Source: Glycocaulis sp051859565 (lineage in GTDB: Bacteria; Pseudomonadota; Alphaproteobacteria; Caulobacterales; Maricaulaceae). Taken from it: a stretch of 64,000 nt of DNA. The stretch is from NCBI RefSeq assembly GCF_051859565.1, contig NZ_JBHYFK010000007.1:62001-126000 (forward strand). The letters run 5' to 3'. The notes beneath the pieces are model-generated. The model searched no databases. It saw only the letters and a list, made by a program, of their open reading frames with translations, and was not told the DNA's origin. Numbering within the stretch: position 1 is the stretch's first letter; each line of letters starts with the position of its first letter. The position numbers and the translations under genes were made by a program. Shown here piece by piece: positions 43,486-51,471 of this stretch.

Positions 43486-44568
43486 CGCGCGCTCCAGCCA
43501 GGCATCGGCGCGGGCATGGCGGATCAGCAGGTCGGATCCCGGCGAGAGGGCGTCAAGCGCATCGGCGGCGAGGATAACCGCGCCAGCGGTCCATGACGGG
43601 CGTTCCTTGGGCCAGACATCGCCGATCTCGTACTGCCATCCCATCCAGTAGCCGCCATCAGGGGCCGCCAGCGGCGCCAGCTCGTTGACCAGTGTCCGGG
43701 CGTCATCACGCCGCCCTGCACTGAGGCAGGCCAGTGCCAGCTCGGCGGTTTCAGCCGCCGTCACCCAGGGTTCGCCGGTGACACAGCGGCAGCCCAGATC
43801 GGCGACGACAAATGTGTCCCAGCCCTCATCAAGGCGCGCGCGGGCTTCTGCTCCGGTCATCGCGCCGGTCAGCACCGGATAATACCAGTCCATCGCGTAG
43901 GAGGAGCGGTCTATGCCCTTGCGGTCAAAGCGTTCGGGCATGGCTGTCAGGGCGCGGGCGATGGCCGCGCGGCTTAGGGCCCAGTCGGTACGCGGTTTTT
44001 CAAGGATTTCGGCCATGCGCAGGCCGCACTCGAAACTCTTGAACAGGGAGGAATTGCCCGCTCGCAATGCGTCCACGTCTTCCAGTGGCTGGCCGATATC
44101 TGGCGCACGCCAGACCACATCACCGTGACGGGTCTGCAAATTCATCACGAAATCCAGCGCGCGGGCCACCATCGGGAAGTAGCGCGCGATGAGGCGCGGC
44201 TCGTCCAGCGCCAGCGCGCAGCGCATCACGGTCACGGCGGCATAGCCGGCAAAATTGGTGTCGCGCGCCGTCACAGGCACTGGCGGGGGCGCAATGCGCT
44301 CGCCGCTTTCGTCCATGGGAATGCCCGCGCCCAGTTCGCCCGTCCAGCCGCCATCGGCCTCCTGCCGGGCCGCCAGCGCGTCCAGCGCCAGATGTACGCC
44401 TTCCACCCGTCCGGCCACCGCGAGGCCCATCGCGCTTTCGCCATGGTTCCACGGGTCCCAGACGCCGGTTTCGACCCACGGGATCGCTCCATCGCGCTGC
44501 TGCAGCGACTCGATGCGGTCGGCGCAGGCGCGGATATCCAGCCCGGTTACGATGGATCGCGGGCTCAT
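43459..44568 (-). CDS. terpenoid-cyclase/prenyltransferase-like (alpha/alpha6 toroid) protein
   Basis: 369 residues. Repeating helical units with QRDGAIPWVETGVWDPWNHGESAMGL, QEADGGWTGELG, LQTRHGDVVWR and PDGGYWMGWQYEIGD. QxxDGGW repeats mark the alpha/alpha toroid of prenyltransferases and squalene/terpene cyclases. No DxDD protonation motif or zinc ligands of a true cyclase/farnesyltransferase are obvious, so the activity is unknown. Overlaps the upstream methyltransferase by 4 bp. Confidence 0.75.
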   Translation of the reverse strand: MSPRSIVTGLDIRACADRIESLQQRDGAIPWVETGVWDPWNHGESAMGLAVAGRVEGVHLALDALAARQEADGGWTGELGAGIPMDESGERIAPPPVPVTARDTNFAGYAAVTVMRCALALDEPRLIARYFPMVARALDFVMNLQTRHGDVVWRAPDIGQPLEDVDALRAGNSSLFKSFECGLRMAEILEKPRTDWALSRAAIARALTAMPERFDRKGIDRSSYAMDWYYPVLTGAMTGAEARARLDEGWDTFVVADLGCRCVTGEPWVTAAETAELALACLSAGRRDDARTLVNELAPLAAPDGGYWMGWQYEIGDVWPKERPSWTAGAVILAADALDALSPGSDLLIRHARADAWLERALKPAQKFE

Positions 44569-45284
44569 GGGCGGGCCTTGTCAAAATAGAGGGCAACCGA
44601 CTTGCCCAGCAGCGGGTTCAGGGCCTTTTCGCTCCAGCGCGTCAGGCGCGGCGCGGACAGCAGATCCCATTCAAGCATCTTGCGGTAGGCGGCGACCATG
44701 CCGCTCTGCTCGCGCCTCTCCCACAGGGCGCATTGCAGCCACCAGAAAGGGCTGTGCAGGGCATGCGCCCAGTGACGCTGGCGGAAGGTATAGCCGAGAG
44801 CCTCCACCTGTTTGCGTAGCGCGCCATCCTTGAAGATGCGCACATGCCCGCCGGGCGTGTTGTGGTATTCCTCAGACAGCATCCAGCAGATCTTTTCCGG
44901 CCAGTAGCGCGGCACGGAGAGGGCAAACTTGCCGCCGGGTTTCAGGACCCGGTCGATCTCGCTCAGCGCCAGTGGCACATCGGGAAGGTGTTCGAGAACT
45001 TCAGAGCAGATGACGGCATCGAAGCTGTTGTCTGCAAAGGGCAGGCGGCCCGCATCGCCGACCGTGAACACGGCAGTCCGGGGAGGGGTTTCCGGCGGCG
45101 AGGGCAGTTCGAAAAAGCCGTCGATCGCCGCGCCCAGATCGGCAAAGTCGAGGTCCAGCCCCGTCACATCCAGCGCGCGTTCATGCCAGTAAAGCGCATG
45201 CAGATGGCGCCCGCGCCCGCAGCCCAGGTCCAGCACGCGCTGGCCGTCGGCAAGCTCCAGCCGATCAGGATCAATCGTCATCAT
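44565..45284 (-). CDS. class I SAM-dependent methyltransferase
   Basis: 239 residues. Motif I VLDLGCGRGRHLHALYWHE, the acid loop LDLDFADLG, then GDAGRLPFADNSFDAVICSEVLEHLPD and VLKPGGKFALSVP, classic for ubiquinone/sugar-type methyltransferases. C-terminal half is aromatic and basic and may bind a lipid-like substrate. Overlaps both neighbours by 4 bp, the middle gene of the three-gene cassette. Confidence 0.88.
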   Translation of the reverse strand: MMTIDPDRLELADGQRVLDLGCGRGRHLHALYWHERALDVTGLDLDFADLGAAIDGFFELPSPPETPPRTAVFTVGDAGRLPFADNSFDAVICSEVLEHLPDVPLALSEIDRVLKPGGKFALSVPRYWPEKICWMLSEEYHNTPGGHVRIFKDGALRKQVEALGYTFRQRHWAHALHSPFWWLQCALWERREQSGMVAAYRKMLEWDLLSAPRLTRWSEKALNPLLGKSVALYFDKARP

Positions 45285-46561
45285 GCGGCCATCACTCCAG
45301 TGTCGGTCAGGTCCAGCACATCGCGATAAAGGCCGATGGAGAGGCCCGCATGCAGGTCCCAGCGGAAGAGCGTGCGCACGCGGTTCAGCCCGGCCCGGCT
45401 CATGCCTGCGCGCAGGCTTTCGTCGTCCAGCACGCGGGCTATCGCTGCGGCCAGTGCCTCGTCATCGCCGACCGGCGTGACCAGCCCGGCATCACCGGCA
45501 ACTTCGGGCAACGCGCCGCCATCCGACACGATGACAGGCGCCCCGCAGGCCATCGCCTCGGCAGGGGGAAAGCCAAAGCCTTCAAAGCGCGAGGCCGACA
45601 CGAAGACGGTGGCGCGGCGGTGCAGGTCTGCAATCTCTTCGCGTGTCAGGCCGGACACGAAATTCACCCTGTCAGACAGGCCTGTGCGCTCCAGCATGCG
45701 TTTTGTCGGCCCCTCGCGCAGCTGGCCGATGACGGTCAGGCGGGCAGCCGGATGGCTGTCTTTAAGGCGGGCCAGTGCCGCGATCAGCACATCCAGCCCC
45801 TTGATCGGCACATCCGCGCTGGCGCTGGCGACGATCAGCCCGGTATCGCGCTTTACCGACGGGTCCGGCGTGAATCTGGCGTGGTCGATGCCGTTATAGG
45901 CGACGCGTACGCCGCTCGGGTCCATGCCCGTGCGTTCGGCGTAGGAGCGCCGAGCGGCATCGGACACAGCGATGAAATGGGTTAGGGCGCGCGCCGCCTT
46001 TGCCTGCTCATTCACGAAGGAATGCCAGCGCCAGGACAGCGCCTTGCCAAGCCGGGAATGTGCGCCCGCGACCGCGAAATCACGGTCAATCGCAATCGGG
46101 TGGTGCAGGGTGGTGATGACGGGCAGCTCTTGGGCGATGCGCGCCATCGGCATGGCCAGCGTCTGGTTATCGTGGATGATGTCAAAGCGGCGGCCTTCAC
46201 GCGCGATGAAGTCCTCCAGACGCAGGGCGAAGGCCGTCATCTCGCCGAACGCGCCAGTATTGTGGGCGAGCCATTCGGCGCGGTCGGCCCGGCTGGCCAG
46301 ATGCCGCCAGCGCAGCGCCAGCATGGCGTTATCGACGGCGAACAGGTCCAGCGAGGGCAGCTTGATAAGCTCGATACCTTCATCCAGCTCAGGGTAGGGC
46401 GGGCCGGACGCCACGCTCACCGCGCAGCCCGCAGCTTTGAGTGCCCGCGTCAGCTCATGCACATAAATGCCCTGCCCGCCGACATGCGGGTGGGAGCGAT
46501 AGCTGGTCACCAGCACCCGCAAGGGCCGCTGTGACAGGGGATAATCCGCAAGGTCTTTCAT
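45281..46561 (-). CDS. family 4 (GT-B) glycosyltransferase
   Basis: 426 residues. N-terminal acceptor domain begins VTSYRSHPHVGGQGIYVHELTRAL, a GT4 start with the GGQG loop. The C-terminal donor domain contains VASASADVPIKGLDVLIAALARL and the E-x7-E sugar-nucleotide motif SRFEGFGFPPAEAMACGAPV. First gene of the cassette; transcription starts divergently from the MFS gene, 84 bp apart. Acceptor unknown. Confidence 0.9.
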   Translation of the reverse strand: MKDLADYPLSQRPLRVLVTSYRSHPHVGGQGIYVHELTRALKAAGCAVSVASGPPYPELDEGIELIKLPSLDLFAVDNAMLALRWRHLASRADRAEWLAHNTGAFGEMTAFALRLEDFIAREGRRFDIIHDNQTLAMPMARIAQELPVITTLHHPIAIDRDFAVAGAHSRLGKALSWRWHSFVNEQAKAARALTHFIAVSDAARRSYAERTGMDPSGVRVAYNGIDHARFTPDPSVKRDTGLIVASASADVPIKGLDVLIAALARLKDSHPAARLTVIGQLREGPTKRMLERTGLSDRVNFVSGLTREEIADLHRRATVFVSASRFEGFGFPPAEAMACGAPVIVSDGGALPEVAGDAGLVTPVGDDEALAAAIARVLDDESLRAGMSRAGLNRVRTLFRWDLHAGLSIGLYRDVLDLTDTGVMAA

Positions 46562-46645
46562 TGGCGCGGGAAGCTAGACGGGCGGGGGCAATCCGCCAAG
46601 TGCCAATGTGAACAGCGTTTACTCCGCGCGCGGTCAGCCTCGGCA

Positions 46646-47845
46646 TTGCCCGCGCTGCCCGCGCCGCGCTACACCGCGCGGGTGATTAGCCCCGCCGCAC
46701 TCTTCGCCCGAATGGATACGCGTTTTGCGCTGTTTTACGGCGCGTTCTATCTCGGCTTCGGGGCGTATCTGCCATATATGCCGGTCTGGTATGCCGAGCG
46801 CGGCCTGTCGCCGGAGCTGATAGGCATTGCTGCTGCTGCCGGCATGGTGGGGCGGGTGGCCGTCGCCCCGCTGGGGGCGTTCTGGTCGGACAGGGCGACG
46901 CGCAGGCGCGACGCGATTCTGGCCTTCTCGCTTGCCGGGCTGGCCGTGTTTCTGGCGCACATACCGGGCACGCATCCAATATTCATTCTCGCGCTGGCAG
47001 GCCTCAGCGGCGCTGCCGTTACAGGCGTCATCCCGCTGGTGGACGCGTTTGCCATGGGGCAGGCCCGCAAGGAGGGGTTTGCCTTCGGCGTACCGCGCGC
47101 CTTCGGTTCGGCGCTGTTTGTCATCGGCAATCTGGGGGCTGGGGCGCTTATCTCGATCTATGGCGGCGAAGCGGTTCTGGTCTGGGTGCTTGCCAGCGCG
47201 GCGCTGACGGCGCTGGCCGCCGCCTTTCTTCCCGCTGGGCGTATCGACACCTCGGCCGGAGCAGCGCGCCACGAAGCGCCTCCCTTGCGCATTCTGCTGG
47301 GGGCCGGGTTCCCGCTGGCCTTTGCCGCTTCCGCCCTCATTCAGGGCGGTCATGGCTTCTACTATGCTTTTTCCGCGCTGGCCTGGCGCGCTGATGGTGT
47401 GCCACCGTGGGCCATTGGCGCCTTGTGGGCGACGGGCGTCGGCGCGGAAATCATCTTCTTCGCCGTCTGGGGACGTGTGCTGAAAGGGTGGAGCCCGGCG
47501 GCGATGATGGCGCTAGCGGGCGGCGTGGCTGTAGTGCGCTGGCTGGCGCTCGCCCTGTCCCCGCCATTATGGGCGCTCTTCCCCTTGCAGGGACTGCACG
47601 CGTTCAGCTTCGCCGCCGCCTATCTGGGTTTTCTGCGCTATGCGGCCGACCATGCGCCCGAACGTCTCGCCGCGACGGCGCAGGCTGTGAACTCTGCCCT
47701 TTCGGGCGGGCTGGTGCTGGCCGGTGCAACCTTTGTCTCCGGCCTGGCGTTTGCAGCGTTTGGTACAGCTGGCTTTGCGTTTATGGCTGTGCCTGCCGTG
47801 CTGGGCGGGGTTTGCGCGTTCTGGCTGGCCCGGCGTGGCCGATAA
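46646..47845 (+). CDS. MFS transporter
   Basis: About 399 residues with TTG 46646; GTG 46682 or ATG 46712 (MDTRFALFYGAFYLGFGAYLPYMPVWY) may be the real start. Twelve membrane segments, with the LacY/HcaT-like arrangement (YMPVWYAERGLSPELIGIAAAAG) and a loop FWSDRATRRRDAI. Divergent from the GT4 gene, so possible transport of the cassette product or an unrelated sugar/aromatic acid. Confidence 0.8.
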   Translation: MPALPAPRYTARVISPAALFARMDTRFALFYGAFYLGFGAYLPYMPVWYAERGLSPELIGIAAAAGMVGRVAVAPLGAFWSDRATRRRDAILAFSLAGLAVFLAHIPGTHPIFILALAGLSGAAVTGVIPLVDAFAMGQARKEGFAFGVPRAFGSALFVIGNLGAGALISIYGGEAVLVWVLASAALTALAAAFLPAGRIDTSAGAARHEAPPLRILLGAGFPLAFAASALIQGGHGFYYAFSALAWRADGVPPWAIGALWATGVGAEIIFFAVWGRVLKGWSPAAMMALAGGVAVVRWLALALSPPLWALFPLQGLHAFSFAAAYLGFLRYAADHAPERLAATAQAVNSALSGGLVLAGATFVSGLAFAAFGTAGFAFMAVPAVLGGVCAFWLARRGR

Positions 47846-47951
47846 GCGTCATTGTGCAGAGAATCTTCCACCAAACTCTGCCACACCCTTGGGAATGACG
47901 GCGAAGCGTCGGATAAGATCAGGTAGCCGCGCTGCTTTTAGCTGGAGGGTC

Positions 47952-49106
47952 ATGGCTGCCACGGGGACACCGACGCTGACACCGCCCCGCCTTGCCGTGC
48001 GCGAGTCGGAGGGCGGAGCTGTCCTTGAGCCTACCGGCGACTGGCTTTTGGAAACCATCGGTCAGATGGACCGGCAGGTTCGCGCGCTGGAACGCGATTC
48101 CGGGGCGCAGCCGTTGGGCCTCGACGTGTCCGGGCTGGGCCGCATCGACACCTCCGGCGCCTATCTGCTCGGCCGTCCGCTCCGGCAGCGTAATGACACA
48201 ATCCCGGAGAGCAGCATAATCGGCGAGCATCCGGCAGCGGCCAGGCTGATCCGGGAGGTCCACAAGCGCATGGACCATTGTCCGCCGGAGGAAAGCTCTG
48301 GCTGGGGCCTGAAGACCCTGCTGGAGCGGGTGGGCGCAGGCACCGAACAGGTGCTGGACGAGGCCTGGGACACGTTCGGCTTCTTCGGGCGTACGCTGAT
48401 GACGCTTGGCGCGTCCCTGCTGAACCCGTCGCGCCTGCGCTGGACCCCGACCGTTCACCTGATGGAAACCGTGGGCATCAATGCCCTGCCGATCATTGCC
48501 GCCTTGTCTTTCTTCATCGGGGCGGTCGTGGCCTTCATGGGGGCCAGCCTGCTGGAAACATTCGGCGCATCGGTCTTCACGGTCGATCTGGTCGGCATTT
48601 CGGTATTGCGTGAGTTTGGTGTGCTGATTACCGCGATCATGCTGGCCGGCCGGTCGGACTCGGCTTTTACGGCCTCCATCGGCTCGATGAAGATGCAGCA
48701 GGAAATCGATGCCATGCGCGTCATCGGGCTGAACCCTTACGAGGTTCTGGTCGTGCCGCGGGTGATTGCCTGTGTAGTCATGGCGCCTTTGCTCACGCTC
48801 GCGGCGATGCTGGCGGGGCTGTTTGGCGGCCTGCTGGTGTCCTGGGCGACGCTGGACATATCGCCCAGCTTCTTTCTGACCCGGTTGCAGAATGTAATTG
48901 ACTGGACGCACTTCATGGTCGGCATGTCCAAGGCGCCCGTCTTCGGCCTGGTGATCGCCATTATCGGTTGCCGTCAGGGCATGAAGGTCCGGGGAGACGT
49001 GGAAAGTCTCGGCCGGCGTACCACCGCGTCCGTGGTGCAGGCCATATTCATGGTCATCGTCATCGATGCGCTGTTCGCGCTGATGTATCTTGAGGCAGAC
49101 ATATGA
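47952..49106 (+). CDS. mlaE: MlaE-family ABC permease with N-terminal STAS-like domain
   Basis: 384 residues; ATG 47952 follows GGAGGG. Residues ~1-120 form a STAS-like domain (LDVSGLGRIDTSGAYLLGRP), seen in many alpha-type MlaE proteins. The permease part begins at about 145 with LLNPSRLRWTPTVHLMETVGINALPIIAAL, then GASLLETFGASVFTVDLVGISVLREFGVLITAIMLAGRS and MKMQQEIDAMRVIGLNPYEVLVVPR, the family signature. First gene of the lipid-transport operon. Confidence 0.9.
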   Translation: MAATGTPTLTPPRLAVRESEGGAVLEPTGDWLLETIGQMDRQVRALERDSGAQPLGLDVSGLGRIDTSGAYLLGRPLRQRNDTIPESSIIGEHPAAARLIREVHKRMDHCPPEESSGWGLKTLLERVGAGTEQVLDEAWDTFGFFGRTLMTLGASLLNPSRLRWTPTVHLMETVGINALPIIAALSFFIGAVVAFMGASLLETFGASVFTVDLVGISVLREFGVLITAIMLAGRSDSAFTASIGSMKMQQEIDAMRVIGLNPYEVLVVPRVIACVVMAPLLTLAAMLAGLFGGLLVSWATLDISPSFFLTRLQNVIDWTHFMVGMSKAPVFGLVIAIIGCRQGMKVRGDVESLGRRTTASVVQAIFMVIVIDALFALMYLEADI

Positions 49107-49867
49107 GCGCGCGCCCGGTCATCGAGGTGCGTGGACTGGTTACCCGTTTCGGCAGCCATACCGTGCATGACGGTCTGGATCTTGAGGTCCGGCGCGGCGA
49201 GGTGATGGGCATTGTCGGCGGTTCGGGCAGCGGCAAGTCGGTCCTGCTTCACGTTATCCTTGGGCTAAAAAAGCCTGACGGCGGCGAGATATTTTACGAT
49301 GGCAAGGCGTTGTCACGCCTGTCGGCGGCTGAACGTTCGGCGCTGGAACGGCGCTGGGGCGTGCTGTTCCAGGGATCGGCGCTGTTCTCTTCGCTGACGG
49401 TGAAGGAAAACATTCTCGTGCCGATCCGCGAGCACGTATCGCTGCCGACCGCCCTGATGGACGAGATTGCCGATCTCAAGCTCGGCCTTGCCGGGTTGGG
49501 AGTTGAGGCCGCGAACAAGTATCCGTCCGAGCTTTCGGGCGGCATGAAGAAGCGGGCAGGGCTGGCGAGGGCGCTCGCGCTGGACCCTGACGTCCTGTTT
49601 CTGGACGAGCCGACGGCGGGGCTGGATCCGATCAGCGCCGCCGCGTTTGACGAACTGATCCGCGAACTGTCTCAGACGCTGGGGCTGACCATACTGCTGG
49701 TCACGCATGATCTCGACACGCTGCATGCCGTTTGCGACCGGGTGGCCGTGATCGCCGAGAAGCGGATCATCGCGGTGGATACGATTGCGCGGCTAGCAAA
49801 TCATCCCCACCCTTGGATACAGAGCTATTTTGGCGGCCCGCGCGGGCGGGCAGCATTGAGGAGCTGA
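49103..49867 (+). CDS. mlaF: MlaF-family ABC ATPase
   Basis: 254 residues. Walker A GGSGSGKSVLLHVI, Q-loop VLFQGSALFSSLTV, ABC signature LSGGMKKRAGLARALALDP, Walker B VLFLDEPTAGLDP, and the H-loop VTHDLDT. LSGGM(K/R)KR is typical for MlaF-type ATPases. Overlaps mlaE by 4 bp. Powers lipid exchange at the inner membrane. Confidence 0.93.
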   Translation: MSARPVIEVRGLVTRFGSHTVHDGLDLEVRRGEVMGIVGGSGSGKSVLLHVILGLKKPDGGEIFYDGKALSRLSAAERSALERRWGVLFQGSALFSSLTVKENILVPIREHVSLPTALMDEIADLKLGLAGLGVEAANKYPSELSGGMKKRAGLARALALDPDVLFLDEPTAGLDPISAAAFDELIRELSQTLGLTILLVTHDLDTLHAVCDRVAVIAEKRIIAVDTIARLANHPHPWIQSYFGGPRGRAALRS

Positions 49868-49870
49868 ACA

Positions 49871-50827
49871 ATGGAAACCCGTGCCCATCATGCACTGGTC
49901 GGCCTGTTCGTTATCCTGCTTGCGCTGGCAGGCGGACTGTTCTTTGTCTGGCTGTCGCAGGCCTCGTTTGACCGTGAGTTCCGCCAGTATGATGTGGTGT
50001 TTGAAGGGCCGGTGCGCGGCCTTCGCACCGCCTCTGAGGTGCGCTTCAACGGCATCCAGGTCGGCGAGGTTGTCGATCTGGGGCTGAACCCCGACGATAC
50101 GAGCGAGGTGATCGCGAGGGTGCGGGTCGATTCCACGACACCGATCCGCGTGGACAGCTTCGCCCAGCTTGAACCGCAGGGTTTGACGGGCCTGTCCTAT
50201 ATCCAGATTTCGGCGGGCGAATCCGGTTCTCCCTTGCTCGAAACACGTTTTGGGGACCGTCCGGCACGCATCTATGCCCGCCAGACCCAGCTGGATCTGC
50301 TGGTTCAGGGCGGTGAGACGCTGCTGGAGACCGTTCAGACCACAGGTGTGTTGCTCAACCGCCTCCTGAACGACGAGAACCAGGAACAGTTCTCGTCCCT
50401 GCTGGAGAACCTCTCCACTCTCTCAGGCCAGTTGGCCGAGAATGGCGCGATGATGGCCGAGATGCGCGATACCATTGCCTCTATCGAACGGGCGGCGAAC
50501 GATATGTCGTCGGCTGCCGCCAGTATCGAACAGTTCGGCGTCACGGCCGAGCGCTTCCTGATTGATGAGGTAGGGCCGATGGTGGCCGAGACCGAGGCTG
50601 CGTCCATCGCGGTCAATCAGGCGTCAATGGAGACCTATGACGCGCTGGTTGCCCTGCGCCCCGGCCTGGAGGCGTTTGCCAGTGACGGCGTTTACCAGCT
50701 CAACGCGGCGTCGCACGATTTGCGCCAGCTTGTTGAAAACCTGGAGCGTCTGACAGCAGATCTTGAAAATGACCCCGGCGGGCTTCTGACCCGCCGGCGT
50801 GGTGAGGAAGTCGAGGTGCCCCAATGA
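49871..50827 (+). CDS. mlaD: MlaD-family MCE lipid-transport protein
   Basis: 318 residues. N-terminal anchor LVGLFVILLALAGGLFFVWLS, MCE domain EFRQYDVVFEGPVRGLRTASEVRFNGIQVGEV with FAQLEPQGLTGLSYIQIS, then a long helical region (about 150-290) that would form the periplasmic tunnel or needle. The C-terminal segment NDPGGLLTRRRG matches longer MlaD/PqiB relatives. Confidence 0.93.
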   Translation: METRAHHALVGLFVILLALAGGLFFVWLSQASFDREFRQYDVVFEGPVRGLRTASEVRFNGIQVGEVVDLGLNPDDTSEVIARVRVDSTTPIRVDSFAQLEPQGLTGLSYIQISAGESGSPLLETRFGDRPARIYARQTQLDLLVQGGETLLETVQTTGVLLNRLLNDENQEQFSSLLENLSTLSGQLAENGAMMAEMRDTIASIERAANDMSSAAASIEQFGVTAERFLIDEVGPMVAETEAASIAVNQASMETYDALVALRPGLEAFASDGVYQLNAASHDLRQLVENLERLTADLENDPGGLLTRRRGEEVEVPQ

Positions 50828-51471
50828 TCGCAAGAAACCTGCTGATGGCCGGAGCAGCGCTGGCGCTTTCCGGTTGCATCTCGCTTCTGCCGGAGTCTGA
50901 AAGCAGCTCGCTCTACAGGCTTTCAAACCATGTTCCCGTGGACACGGCCGTAAATCACGATGCCCCCGTTGTGCGCATCGCCCGGCCCGTGGCACCGCGC
51001 GCGCTGTCGGGTGACAGGATCGCTCTGGACGCGGGGCAGGGGCGGGTGGCCTACATGGCCGGAGCAAACTGGATCAGCGCCGTGCCGGTTCTGGTGCAAG
51101 AGCTGGTGGTCGATACGTTCGACCGGCGCTCCACCGTGCTTATGGCGGCCAGACCCGATGACGGTGTGGCTACAAGCTGGGATCTTCGCATGGAGCTGCG
51201 GCGGTTCGAGGCCGTCTACGATCAGGGCAGCAATGCCGCGCCGCGGATCGATATCGCCATTCGCGCCCGCCTGATTGACACTACAAGCCGCGAAGTGGCG
51301 GGGGTACGTACATTCGAGGCGTCGCGCCGGGCTGATGGCAATCGCCAGACCCTGATTGTCGATGCGTTCAGCCGCGCCGCGTCGGACCTGTCGCTTGAAA
51401 TGGTTGACTGGGCGTCTGCGCAGGTGACGCAGGCTCAGGAGAATACGGCCCAGGAGGCGCAGCCAGACTAG
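50824..51471 (+). CDS. ABC-type transport auxiliary lipoprotein
   Basis: 215 residues. Lipobox ALSGC at about residue 18. The mature domain (SSLYRLSNHVPVD; VRIARPVAPRALSGDRIALDAG; VAYMAGANWISAVPVLVQELVVDTFD) is the DUF330/PqiC-like fold that partners MCE systems in place of MlaC. Overlaps mlaD by 4 bp and the convergent TipN-like gene by 4 bp. Confidence 0.88.
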   Translation: MIARNLLMAGAALALSGCISLLPESESSSLYRLSNHVPVDTAVNHDAPVVRIARPVAPRALSGDRIALDAGQGRVAYMAGANWISAVPVLVQELVVDTFDRRSTVLMAARPDDGVATSWDLRMELRRFEAVYDQGSNAAPRIDIAIRARLIDTTSREVAGVRTFEASRRADGNRQTLIVDAFSRAASDLSLEMVDWASAQVTQAQENTAQEAQPD

